From assembly GCA_032158295.1 (NCBI GenBank), contig CM063258.1, positions 2,190,001-2,254,000 on the forward strand: a DNA stretch of 64,000 nucleotides, given 5' to 3'. Position numbers and translations under genes: made by a program. Numbering within the stretch: the first letter of the stretch is position 1; each line of letters starts with the position of its first letter. The stretch is from Pycnopodia helianthoides. Taxonomy: Eukaryota; Echinodermata; Asteroidea; Forcipulatida; Asteriidae. The notes below the pieces were generated by a model. That model saw only the letters and a program-made list of their open reading frames with translations, had not been told where the DNA came from and ran no database searches. Positions 24,264 to 35,461 of this stretch are shown piece after piece.

Positions 24264-25830
24264 CCAAAAGACTCTCTGATGGTTGTCTAAATCTCGAGAA
24301 ACATCCCAATGTGTTTTAATATTTCTCAGTAACTCCGAACATGCTTCATTAGTGAGGTCATGCTTCATCGGAGAGGTCATGCTTCATCGGAGAGGTCATG
24401 GAATGAGACTAATCCAAAAAGACATCCAAGTTTCACCTTTTTCTTTGTCCAAAAGATAAACGTAAGTTGGTAACCTGATAGTAGAATATAACTCAAGATG
24501 ATCTTGTAAGACAGTGTACGCAAAGTTATGAAGAATGTTTGTCACTTTGTTATTCAATAGCATCAAAACTTTGTATTATGTGTTCTTTGGGGTCTGCTCT
24601 CTTTGAGGCCTAGTCTCTTTGGGGCCTAGTCCCTTTGGGGCCTAGTCTCTTTGGGGCCTAGTCTATTTGGGGCCTAGTCTCTTTGGGGCCTAGTCTATTT
24701 GGGGCCTAGTCCCTTTAGGGCCTAGTCTCTTTGGGGCCTAGTCTATTTGGGGTCTGCTCTCTTTGAGGCCTAGTCTCTTTGGGGCCTAGTCCCTTTTGGG
24801 CCTAGTCTATTTGGGGCCTAGTCTATTTCGGGCCTAGTCTCTTTGGGGCCTAGTCTATTTGGGGCCTAGTCTATTTGGGGTCTGCTCTCTTTGAGGCCTA
24901 GTCTCTTTGGGGCCTAGTCTATTTGGGGCCTAGTCTCTTTGGGGCCTAGTCATTTGGGGTCTGCTCTCTTTGAGGCCTAGTCTCTTTGGGGCCTAGTCCC
25001 TTTAGGGCCTAGTCTCTTTGGGGTATAGTCTCTTTGGGACCTAGTCTCTTTGGGGCCTTGTCCCTTTAGGGCCTAGTCTCTTTGGGGCCTAGTCTCTTCA
25101 GGGCCTAGTCTCTTTGGGGCCTAGTCCCTTTGGGACCTAGTCTCTTTGGGGCCTAGTCTCTTTGGGGCCTAGTCTATTTGGGGCCTAGTCTATTTGGGGT
25201 CTGCTCTCTTTGAGGCCTAGTCTCTTTGGGGCCTGCTCTATTTGGGGCCTGCTCTCTTTGGGGCCTGCTCTTTTGGGGCCTGCTCGCTGTGGGGCCTGCT
25301 CTCTTTGGGGCCTGCTCTCTGTGGGGCCTGCTCTCTTTGGGACCTAGTCTCTTTAGGGCCTGCTCTCTTTAGGGCCTAGTCTCTTAGGGGCCTAGTTTCT
25401 TTGGGGCCTAGTCTCTTTAGGGCCTAGTCTATTTTGGGTCTAGTCTCTTAGGGGCCTAGTCTCTTTAGGGCCTAGTCTCTTAGGGGCCTAGTCTCTTTGG
25501 GGCCTAGTCTCTTTAGGGCCTAGTCTCTTTGGGGTCTAGTCTCTTAGGGGCCTAGTCTCTTAGGGGCTTAGTCTATTTGGGGTCTAGTCTCTTAGGGGCC
25601 TAGTTTCTTTTGGACCTGCTTTCTTTGATCACGTCAGGCAACTGCCAAAGAGAGTTGAAGTGAATCGTCGCTCGCAAAGACCTCGAGAAATCCATTTTTA
25701 TAACATATTTTTTTAATATTAGATATTTTAGACAATACTTGTTTTAATGTTCTAATTTTCTGTCTTCGTAAGAAAAAGACATATTACCCAAATAAAAGAA
25801 ACTCTTTTTATATGCTGAAATAAATACGTC
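24264..25830 (+). other. Probable QTRT1 3' UTR with polyadenylation signals
   Basis: No coding exon is seen after the TGA at 24261-24263. The first AATAAA hexamers on the plus strand that look like transcript ends are at 25791-25796 and 25819-25824. If either is used, the 3' UTR is about 1.5 kb and contains the whole 16-bp minisatellite. A direct repeat of about 20 bp (GTCATGCTTCATCGGAGAG) lies at 24357-24398. The transcript end is inferred from sequence only. Confidence 0.4.
24585..25625. repeat. 16-bp minisatellite, about 65 copies
   Basis: Tandem copies of a unit close to CTTTGGGGCCTAGTCT run for just over 1 kb. Variants are ordered. A marker unit reading GGGGTCTGCTCTCTTTGAGG recurs at 24589, 24749, 24877, 24956 and 25196. 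The spacings are 160, 128, 79 and 240, which are multiples of 16 apart from one 1-base loss. A block at about 25225-25345 uses GCCTGCT in place of GCCTAGT. Homogenised blocks like these point to repeated local duplication. Confidence 0.95.
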
Positions 25831-27962
25831 ATTATACTAAAACAACCCGCTGATTGTGAATTAATTTGTGTGTTCTTTTTGAAAGCATTTCTACCACCTT
25901 GCAGAAGTACAAAAACAACTTTTTAAAGAGCATATCAAACATTTTTCATGTGCTTTTTCCTATCAAAGTTGTTTCAGGCAAAAATCCAGCCCGAAATCAC
26001 TCTTCTCTCATACAAAGTGGATAAGAGTGCATCAAGTGCATTTCGTTGTTAGTCAATAACATTTTGAGATAATAATTTTATAACCAGTGACTAACTCGTT
26101 TCAATAGCAGTCAGAAGAGTAGACCAAAAATATATGAAACCAAAACCTGTCGTATCAGAAGAGGACATGACAATCAATTCCTGATTGACCAGACTAGAAC
26201 AGATACATATATTAAAACTCCTTCAAAAGAACAATCAACGATTGGATAGAGGGCGGAAAATCACACCTTCAAGACTAGCGCCACTCTCTCACACCTCCAG
26301 TTAAAACGCCATTGGAGTGTTTAGGAGGGCTTCCTACCTCCATGGTTACACGCACCATGGAGGAAGGCACGCACCAACCAAGAACCAATGTGGAGATCTT
26401 GTCGCAGCAGGAGGCAACGATTGTATATAAATAAGATCAGAGGATTTAGCTGTAATCACTTATAAAAGACCTCTCCCACCTAATAAGATGGGATGCATTC
26501 ATCTGGCCCCTTAATCTGCTTACTCAATTCTAAGTGTATCTTCGGTTTCCATTTATTACCTTTAAATTATCTGTCTCGAATCAGAAAGGTTTATGTCTTC
26601 CAGTCATCATTCCCACTTCCATTCACAACAAAATACCAAAACAGAAAGGTTTTTCCCAATGTGTCCATCTTTTGTAATATCATTTCTCGGATTACGTTTA
26701 CATTTTTTTTTTTAACTTAATTAACAGAATGGGTACGTCCCCTTTGTAAACAAGAAGCTCCTCGCGCCAACATAATTAGTTATAACTTTATTAGAGTTGC
26801 CTGTTTGCATTCCACCTGGCTCTGCCCATTCGCTCCGATTGTACGCAGCAACGCCTGTAGCCCTATTATTGCATAATCTATTTTTTCCTTTCACGCCAAT
26901 TACCACCTGAGTGAGCAGTGCGCAACAACAATAGGTCCTCTTCGGTAATCCCGTGGGTCGATGCTCCAAAAGAGGTTACGAGATGAATAGACGGCTACGC
27001 ACTCAATGAAGACAAAAACCATTAGCCGGCTGTTGCTGAAAGGTTAAAGATAACACACCACATGCATGGCAACGTCTCTCCACTCAGAACGCACCTCCTT
27101 AATAACATTAAAACAATCGATTGGTGTTTAACGTTTAGAAGTAAACGACCGCGCAGACTGCGGAGTTCATCGAGAAACGGTGCTATCTACTATCGCCAAA
27201 GCTGTGGAGCTGTAGCCATTGTGAGCACGCGCTGGAATTTAGGTGTTACTGTTACCAAGCTATCAAACCTGATGTTATTTTAGCTTCAGAAGGTCACGTT
27301 TCTCAGATATCCTTTCAATCGAAGTGGTGACTAGTAAGTCAAACATTTGGATATGTATTGTACATAAACAATAACGTCCACGTGTTGATCTAAGACATTC
27401 ATTCATATTCAAAGGACTTCCGTTCACGACTTTGTTCTACACGATGTAATGACAGCATTTAGAGAGTAACATCACACCCTTCGGCAGCAGTTAACGGGTT
27501 TCAGTTTGGAGACTTTCTTGTTGTAGTCGCGGCTTGTGTATATTCTTTCCTCCATGTTTAGAAAAAGACAGTCCAGATCATCTTCGCTTGAACGCTTCAC
27601 TGTGTTGTTTGTGCATACACGATTCTAAAATCGGATCAACCCTTTGGGATTTAAGAATATCGCCCACCAACAGAACCACCTGAAGCAAGTAGTTCGTCTA
27701 GACTTTTTTATTGGATACTTGTGACGAGAACGTTTACAAGCGTATAATTTCAAAGCTCGCCAACTTTGGTGAGCAAGGAGACAGTATTTCTGAAATTGTT
27801 TCAACCCATTTTATTCAAGACATTCTCCTGAAGTTCGTAAGAAGGTACTTTATCAGGAACCGTTTGTGAGACAAGGGAAACTCTCAGCTTTTTAGCAACG
27901 ATTTCAATGGACTGTGAAGATGACTTTTTAAGACAAGAAAGACCCTAGGACAAACAGCAATC
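25831..27962. other. Intergenic interval and probable 5' UTR of the next gene
   Basis: No conserved coding exon was recognised on either strand. The stretch just before 27963 is probably the 5' leader of the unnamed plus-strand gene. A T-rich run is at about 26703-26716. Nothing else in this interval could be assigned. Confidence 0.4.
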
Positions 27963-30900
27963 ATGGGATCAGGCTCTTCTAAGAAACATGAGAAAGCCAA
28001 GAGGGTAACCGAGGTAGTCAAGTGAGTACATCTATTGTGATTTGTGTGTCTTATAATGTAATCATTGTTGTACAGCGGCGTAGACGGGGAGGGGGGGGGG
28101 CACACAAAAATCACGGTAGTGGAAAAGGAAAAAGAGGAAAATGCAAAGAACACAAGAGGATGGTGGGCCCCTGCGGTATCCCCCTTCCAAAATAAAAGAA
28201 CGACCCGACCACTGACAAACACATTCCCTCTCCCCCCCCCCACACACACACTTAAAAGCAACCCACCACCACCAACAACAACGAAAAAGTCCTGGCTATG
28301 CCGGTGTTGGTGTAGTGGTGACTTCAACTCTCATTTTTTGCAGTATACTAATAAAAAGAAATTATTAACGACATTGAACAGAAGTACAGACATTGATTCT
28401 TTCTTTTTTTCACTCTTGTATGAAACAGTGTGGTTCGAGCTTTTGAGGATGCAGGAAAAAGATCAGCAGAGAAGAAGACCCCTCAGACTGGAGAGAGGAA
28501 GGAAGAGGGAAGAGGAGGAGTAAACAATGGAGAGGCTGTCCATCAAGGAAATGAACAAGTAGAGGTTGTTCACCAAGGAGAGGTTGTTCACCAAGGAGAG
28601 GTTGTTCACCAAGGAGAGGTTGTTCAGAAAGGAGATTCAAATGGAAAAGGTTGGTTTATCTAAGATACAAACAATGGAATTACTAGGCATGGATATTATT
28701 TATGGGGAATTCCTTAAAGTTTTTTGAATACTTATGTGGTACTCAGCAGGGGCCCAATCGTCTTATATCTTATCAATATTTTCTTTCGTTGTTCTTTTAA
28801 AAAGAGTCCTCATTTTGACATTGCCAAGAGTAAATTGGTAAATTGTATTGCACTATTTATCCACTATCAGCAGAGCAACCGGCTCAGATGAACGGGGATG
28901 TCAGTCACGTGGCCCTACCGGACACACCAATAGAAAATGAAGTCGATGACGATGAAGATGAGCTGATGCTAAGCAACGCATCTGTCAAAATACAGAGGTA
29001 ACTGGAGCTGACTTTTGTTTTATCAGATGAAATAATTGCATCAGGGATAAAGAATATTTTCTTTCGTTTCAGGGATAAAGAATATTTTCTTTCGTTGAAA
29101 CAAGCATTGACATTTGTCATTATTCATTGGAGGATAAAACTCTCTCTTTTTTTAACTATGAGGGATCAGGCTTGCTCTGAAAAGTGGTTTCTTTTCCTGC
29201 CTTTCACCTCTGTGGACCTCCGTACGAATCCCACCTCAGAGCGGAGCCTTGCATGTGGATTGGGTTTTCAATTGCGTGGATTTTCCCCATTGAGGTTTTC
29301 CTCCCCCACATCTAAAACTGGACATGTCTCCTCATTTCCTATTCATCCTGTTATTGGCGATATTTGTGCTGTTGGATGAGTAATAAAATAAATACAATAA
29401 TGTTTAATCTATATCAGTTTGAGGAGGTCGATAGCAGACACTAAATGGGTTTATAAATCATTAATTAAAAATATATAGTGCAGTCAACCTGCAACACTTA
29501 TTCGATGACAAAGATTTCATTCTCATCTGCAAAAAGTGAAAGTCAGACGACCATATTGTCACAATGGACAGCATCAATAACTGCCACTTTGGGACAATAA
29601 GTTCACCACGTGAAAGGAAATTAACAATTAGGCGATTGCTATGGCCTATTGTGCCTTTAAGTGAAGCTAAATTGGAGATACCAAAACTTGGACGCACACA
29701 CAAATATTCATCATGAATCCAGTGGAAAGGCTGACACTATAGTAGTACTTGGAGGAGACTCTCTAACACGCAGAAGGTCCTCTTGATTTTGCGCAACAAT
29801 CATGAACAGAAATCTTAGTAACTGGGAGATTGATCTTTTCAGTGTGTTTCGTGGCTACCAAGAGAGAAGTCTACGAAGGAAAGAGACCGATATGGCAATT
29901 AAAATACAACGGTGAGTGGAACACAATGGCGACTTTAACACTCTTGCACACAATAAATATATGGAATAAAGTTTACAGATTGAAAGATACGGTATATATA
30001 CGTACCCAGAGTAATCTGACAGTTCAATCAGATCTTGTTTGGTTTTCATTAAAACAACTTACAAAGCTAGTTGGTGACAGTCATGTATTTAATTCTATTG
30101 ATGAAGAGACATTGGTTTTGAGGGATAAGAAAACACCGGTTGTGATAAATTTGGTCTCTCGTTAAAAACAATGTGCCCTATGTATTCTTCAGGATTTACC
30201 GACGTCACTCGTCTAAAAAGAAGGAACCTGCAGAAGCCGCCGTGCTGGATACGATAGAGGAGGCGACCCCTGTAGCCGAAGACGCACCGGCAACGGAAGA
30301 GCCAACACATGGTATTACAACTTACACTAGAATTTAACAAGGTGTAGCTACAGAAATTGAACACATTTTTCCGCGGGAAAAAACAAAATTGTGTTATTTT
30401 TTATTTGTATGTTGCAGATAAGGACGAGCCAGATCCAAGTAAAGCCACCAAGGAATGGCTCAACAAAACACCAACCAAGACTGACACTAAGAAACAGATC
30501 GTTGGAATTGGTAAGAAATGACTACCTTCCGATCTTACTTTTTTGTAATTGATTAAAATGTGTAATTAATAGGGGACTTGGCAAACTTGCAGACCTTGGT
30601 CTGGTAATGCTATATTTTGAGTTAACACAATAGTCTTTTTAAAAAAAGTACACAATACTATAAAGGGGAAATACAAACCAACACAGAGCATCTTGCAATC
30701 TGGGAGATTTTGTACAACAATTAGGGAATTGCTTAGAATTACATTCAACACCATAGGAAAAAGGTTTCCATAATCAGGGATATTTTCAAATTTATTCATA
30801 TGAACATGAAAGGATTGATTAATTTTCAGGGAACCTTCCTTCTGCAGAATCAGGGAGAGTTGGCAGCTCTGCCAACATGTTAGTACATTCGGCCCTTAGC

Positions 30901-31776
30901 TGCGATGGAATGTTTCCGATTCAATTAAATATTTCAACCAATGTAATTTGTTTTCTCTGACATGATAGGGCAGCAGACCAAAGAGGATTTCATTTCATTC
31001 CAAGACGAGATCACAGAATTGAAATGGTATGCTGAACAACAGTTAGAGAAAGCCATTTGTGGAAGTGAATTCGTGGGGCCGAGGGTTGTGGTGAGTTTAC
31101 GTCAATAATGTCAAAACAACTCTCAAAATGCTTTGCTTTTCAAATATGCCTACAAAACTAAACCTGTGATTGATATTTTTTACATTTTCAATCGTCATGT
31201 TTGCAATTATTTAAAGGAACATTACAGAATTGGTTTTTGCTAACAAAACAGTTGCTGAAAGTGTAAGCACTTTATGTAATCCACTATATACATAAACTGA
31301 CAAACCTGTAGAAGTTTGAGATCGATCGGCCATCTGGGTCACGAGAAAATAGTGAAAAACCGCTTACACATTTGTATGAAATCATATAGATTCAACAAAT
31401 GAATAAAACGCTCACTGAGCAATAAACTCCAATCGGAAAATTAGTTTATTCATTTCTCATCAAATATGGCATTTCAGACATAAATAATCCAAGGGATGTT
31501 TTCTACTATCATCCTCATTAGACCGTGTAAGTTTTATGTAAATCTGTGATCAAAAGGTATATTTTAAGTTTTTTTCTTACCAATTCTGTAATGTTCCTTT
31601 AACCATTTATGTGAAACACCCATCCAAACACTTTATCGCTTATTCTTTTTTTTCCGACGCAGTTGGTTTCGTCAAAGGTTCCAAAAGGTGATTTGTTGGC
31701 GCAGATTGTGAAAGACGATGTACTTTCATTTCACTATGTAAGTTGATTCTTTCATTTCAATAAACAATTACAAAAT

Positions 31777-31815
<39 letters not shown>

Positions 31816-34800
31816 TGGAAATTAAAACAAGCTGTTGTTTAAATCAACCTTTTCACAGTTGTTTGTCTAATTTCTTCACGTCATGCACCTGGTATAGAAT
31901 AGGTTATCACGAAGTAACAATGACTTACAAAATTTTGAAACAAATGTCAGTAACAATATATATTTAAATTTCTATTTTTTCCCCAGGATTTTAACAAGGA
32001 CACGTTTGATGATTTACTGGGTAAGAATTCTAGCTCGCCAAATATCAATTGTTAATAATTCGACACGCGATTGTGAATCAAGTGTTCCACAGATCACTTG
32101 TTAGCCTGTGATCAAAGTGTACTTTACATATTTGAAAATGTTTTTAATTTCAATTGATGTTTATTGATGTTGATCACCCATCCACAGAGAACATTCAAGT
32201 CAACCTTGAGGCTTTTAAGCCCGGAAGTAAAGCCAGATCGATCTGCATTTATTGTCAGGTAATTATCATAACAAATAAATGGTTTTCAGAAATAAATATA
32301 CTAAAAAGTTACAAAACAACAACTTGATTAATTCGATCGATGTGCAAGGTTTGTCTGAAGTTTCTCTCAGTGACTAGCCACTTAGCTATAGTTAGTTTTG
32401 TTGTTTGACAATTCTGCAAGAATTTCCCCCTGCAAGTATCTTAAGATTTCCTCCGAACACCTCATTTATATAAACACTTTAAAGGAACATTACAGAATTG
32501 GTAAGATAAAAAATTGTAAAATATACTTTTTGATCACAGATTTACATAAAACTTACACGGTCTAATGATGATGATAGTAGAAAACATCCTTTGAAATATT
32601 TCTGTCTGAAATGCCATATTTGATGAGAAATGAATAAACTAATTTTCGATTGGAGTTTATCGCTCAGTGAGCGTTTTATTCATCTGTTGAACCTATATGA
32701 TTTCATGCAAATGTGTGATCGGTTTTTCACTATTTTCTCGTGACCCAGATGGCCGATCGATCTCAAACTTCTACAGGTTTGTCAGTTTATGTATATGGTG
32801 GATTACATAAAGTGCTTACACTGCCAGCAACTGTTTTGTTAGCAAAAACCAATTCTGTAATGTTCCTTTAATTGGAAGATATATTATTGAACAGTGTATA
32901 GATAGATAGGCTTTTACACCTTGTGCTTTCTTGTGCAATATCTGCTCTTTGTAACTTTTAACTTCATTAATTTTTGTAGCTTGTTATCTTTTGTGCAATA
33001 TTTTGTCTTCCTTTTGGATATTAATTAAAGTTTTCTGATGTCTATTGTCTGTGCATTCAATGACTAACATGTAGCTTTAAGAATGAAGCAGTCTACTGGA
33101 CTATTAATAGAGAACGTACATGTACAATATTTTGACTTCATTCTCGGTAACTTTGTACAGTATTTCACCTTCATGCTTGACTAACTCTGCGCCATCTTTT
33201 TACTTTATGCTTGGTAAACTTTGTACAATCTTTTACCTATGCTTGGTCAACTTTGTCCCATATTTTACCTTTCTGCTTGGTTAACTTTGTAAAATCTTTT
33301 CTCTTTCTTCTTTGTTAACTTTCCACAGTCTTTTACATTTATGCTTGATTAACTTTGTACAATCTCTTGACTGTTTGCTTGGTTTCAGGGAGGTCCTGGT
33401 TTCATGTATATTCGCAGAGGAAAGGTTGTTACTGTTGCAAAATTGAAGAAAGAAAGAGAACAGGATCAAGTCAGGTACTATATATATAAAGAGCCAAGAT
33501 TAATTTTAACATCAATAATGGGTGAAGAAACTGTTCATATTTAGGTAAATATAAGTCGTCAATAAGCAGAGACTACATTGATAAAAGTGCGTGTTTTTTG
33601 TTTTTTTTAACTATGGGTTTTTTTTTAAGAAGAAAAAAAATAATTTCAGCCAAATTTATCACCGCTTTCAGAAAAAACTCTTCGAATTATGTGCGAAGTT
33701 GATAAAGCTTCTTTCGTGCCGTAGTGATTGGACAAGGTTGACCAACGTGTTGTCTTCATTTCTTGATTTCTTTTGACGATCTCCTCCTTCCCAGGTTCTT
33801 TAAGGAGATGGGAAAGACCATGTCGAAGAAAGAACCAGCGAAATCGGTCATACATGTGATGGGATGTAACATGCTCGGAAATGAAAAAGGGGAAAAGGTT
33901 TGTAAATCTAGCAAATTATTATATATTACTCATTTACATTTGAATACTAAACCATGAGTGTGTGAACAATAAACTCCACCCGTCCACGACGAAGTTAGTC
34001 TACCGTACAAAGATTCAAATTTACCGAGTATTTCAGTTAGTTTAGCTTTGCTTGCTTGGCTGTACCTACAAAACATCATCACAAATGAGTTCCAAAAAGA
34101 GGCCGATCGCCCATTTCATTGCATACATACGACATGATATATATATATATATTTTAATATTTGTTGCGTTATCACAGCATGACATAAATCTTGTGCTTTC
34201 CTCATTTTTTCTCCCGTCAAGCTCTTTACTCATCTTCAAGACATAATGAAACCGAATATCGTTCGCTTTGAGGCCCCTCTCGAACTTTCACCCGCAGGTA
34301 TGAATCTTTTGAATCTTATGAACATTAGACTTTCTAAAGGAACAAGTTGTTTCAAATTGTGGAGATAATAAAACCATAAATCTTTAATTTACGTAGTTTA
34401 ACAATATGGGATATAGACGATCTGACCTGTGACATCACATGTTTACAAAAGAGCCACAGAGCCTCGACTTCCGGCGGGCACATTTGTATACAGCTCAATG
34501 GAAGAATACAACAAATCTTATGTAGTGGAGATCGCACTGTCTGATTTTTCTCAACTTTTGATACGAAGAAAGGCTTTTGTAAATTTTGAATTTATGTGAA
34601 TATTATGACACAAAATATAAATTTTCCCATTGAGCCTGTGTAGCATCTTGCCCGTCAGGAATAGCATTATAATGTACGAGGTCACCACTCTGTAAACAAA
34701 TGTAACATGGTCTATAGGACATTTTGATATTACCGAGACAGGATGGTTCGATGATAATTTTACACAATTGGTTTGAATTTATCAAAGTTCTTTCAAGGGC

Positions 34801-34934
34801 ACCATACAACTGCTTGTCTTGACGCATTGTATTTCTCTTTAATAGGTGTGGAAATGATTGAGACATACTTTGATTTTGAGAAGTACAAGACATGGCGATC
34901 GAACAAGCATCTCAAGATAGACTTGGAATTATGA
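27963..34934 (+). CDS. Unnamed gene: myristoylation signal, hexapeptide repeat, IQ motif and DUF4347-like domain, 13 exons
   Basis: I do not recognise a named orthologue. Exons: 27963-28021, 28429-28649, 28874-28997 (or from 28871), 30193-30311, 30418-30510, 30969-31090, 31663-31737, 31987-32020, 32188-32258, 33389-33474, 33795-33897, 34222-34297 and 34846-34934. All phases fit, giving 423 codons plus TGA. MGSGSSKK at the start fits N-myristoylation (Gly2, Ser6, then basic residues). Residues about 65-88 hold EVVHQG repeats. Residues 115-122 are acidic. SVKIQRIYRRHSSKKK (about 131-146) is an IQ-type calmodulin-binding motif after an acidic stretch, as in neurogranin-like proteins. Residues about 240-395 resemble DUF4347. 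The pattern is a strand RVVLVSS, then ICIYCQGGPG, then GKVVT, then FFKEMGKTM, then a strand ending in VMGCNMLGNEKG. A membrane-tethered, calcium-responsive protein is inference from motifs. No transmembrane segment or signal peptide is seen. Confidence 0.82.
28549..28630 (+). repeat. 18-bp coding tandem repeat (hexapeptide EVVHQG)
   Basis: Inside exon 2 of the unnamed gene, an 18-bp unit (GAGGTTGTTCACCAAGGA) is repeated about four times and encodes EVVHQG. A degenerate earlier copy (EAVHQG) and a last divergent one (EVVQKG) flank it. The unit length is a multiple of three, so changes in copy number keep the frame. Confidence 0.95.
28871..28876 (+). promoter_or_regulatory. Tandem NAGNAG splice acceptor at exon 3
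   Basis: The intron ends ATCAGCAG, so either AG can serve as the acceptor. Use of the first adds one alanine codon and use of the second does not. Both keep the frame into EQPAQMNGDV. Confidence 0.7.
31211..31602 (+). mobile_element. TTAA-flanked MITE, family A, copy 2
   Basis: About 390 bp with terminal inverted repeats AAAGGAACATTACAGAATTG and its complement, bounded by TTAA on both sides. It lies in intron 6 of the unnamed gene. It is a close copy of the elements at 15890-16284 and 47722-48114. Confidence 0.92.
31782..31811. repeat. Poly-A run
   Basis: About 30 A residues in intron 7 of the unnamed gene. No retrogene or SINE body is recognisable just upstream. Confidence 0.9.
32479..32871 (-). 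mobile_element. TTAA-flanked MITE, family A, copy 3, inverted
   Basis: Same element as at 31211-31602 but in the opposite orientation, in intron 9 of the unnamed gene. The two copies bracket exons 7, 8 and 9. Confidence 0.92.
32925..33388. repeat. Degenerate tandem repeat of about 35-40 bp ending at an exon
   Basis: Repeats of a unit like ATGCTTGGTTAACTTTGTAC followed by AATCTTTTACC run up to the acceptor of exon 10 (33389) in the unnamed gene. The best copies are at 33116-33388, and weaker ones start near 32925. The last unit supplies the polypyrimidine tract and CAG. Confidence 0.8.
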
Positions 34935-35151
34935 GGCACGTGACCGCAACGGAAGTCATTCGTCTACTACACGTTTATGAAATGCCCCCTTTTGAACTAT
35001 GTGACGCATGATTTTAAAACGAATCGACGCCAAAGTTCCCCTCTGATGTACAGAATATCTGCTGATGATTGCAATGCCAGATGTTTTCTGTAAATATTAT
35101 TGTCAGAATGAATATTATTTATGTTAATATTTGTATGTAGGTAGTGAAAGG

Positions 35152-35461
35152 TGCACGCTGCCTTGGATCGGGCGAGTTGGTCTTTAAAAAGCGTTTGTAC
35201 CCGTTTGTTATAAAATGCATATGGTTAGAAAGATGTTTTAAAAGTAGAATACAATGATCCACACAAATATGCCTCGAAATTGCGTGGTTTTCCTTTTACA
35301 TCGTGAACTAACACGGTCGGCCATTTTGTGGGGTCAAATTTTTGACTCCACAAAATGTATCATTGCATTCTACTTTTAAAACATCTTTCTAACCATATGC
35401 ATTTATAACAAACGGCAACGCTTTTTAAAGACCAGCTCGCCCGATCCAAGGCAGCGTATAC
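35152..35461. mobile_element. Long inverted repeat downstream of the unnamed gene
   Basis: The arm CTGCCTTGGATCGGGCGAG, with about 80 bp beyond it, returns in reverse complement as CTCGCCCGATCCAAGGCAG. The centre carries CATTTTGTGG and CCACAAAATG. It starts about 220 bp after the stop codon, so it probably lies in the 3' UTR. Confidence 0.88.

Larger units (their letters stand above)
31045..34297 (+). other. Exons encoding the DUF4347-like block of the unnamed gene
   Basis: The block covers the end of exon 6 through exon 12 (residues about 240-395). In bacterial DUF4347 proteins, as I recall the family, a hydrophobic strand ends in a HG-x-PG motif and a later strand ends in GCN, an arrangement like the His and Cys of caspase-fold peptidases. 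Here the first motif is CQGGPG, so Gln306 stands where His is expected. The second is VMGCNML, with Cys359 kept. Exon 8 is only 34 nt. The identification is by eye from motif order and spacing, so it needs a profile search. Confidence 0.5.

Noticed and set aside
28065..28523. Plus-strand open frame of 152 codons overlapping exon 2 of the unnamed gene
   Set aside because: Low-complexity Pro/Thr/Lys-rich translation of intron 1, in a different frame from the exon that joins the conserved parts.
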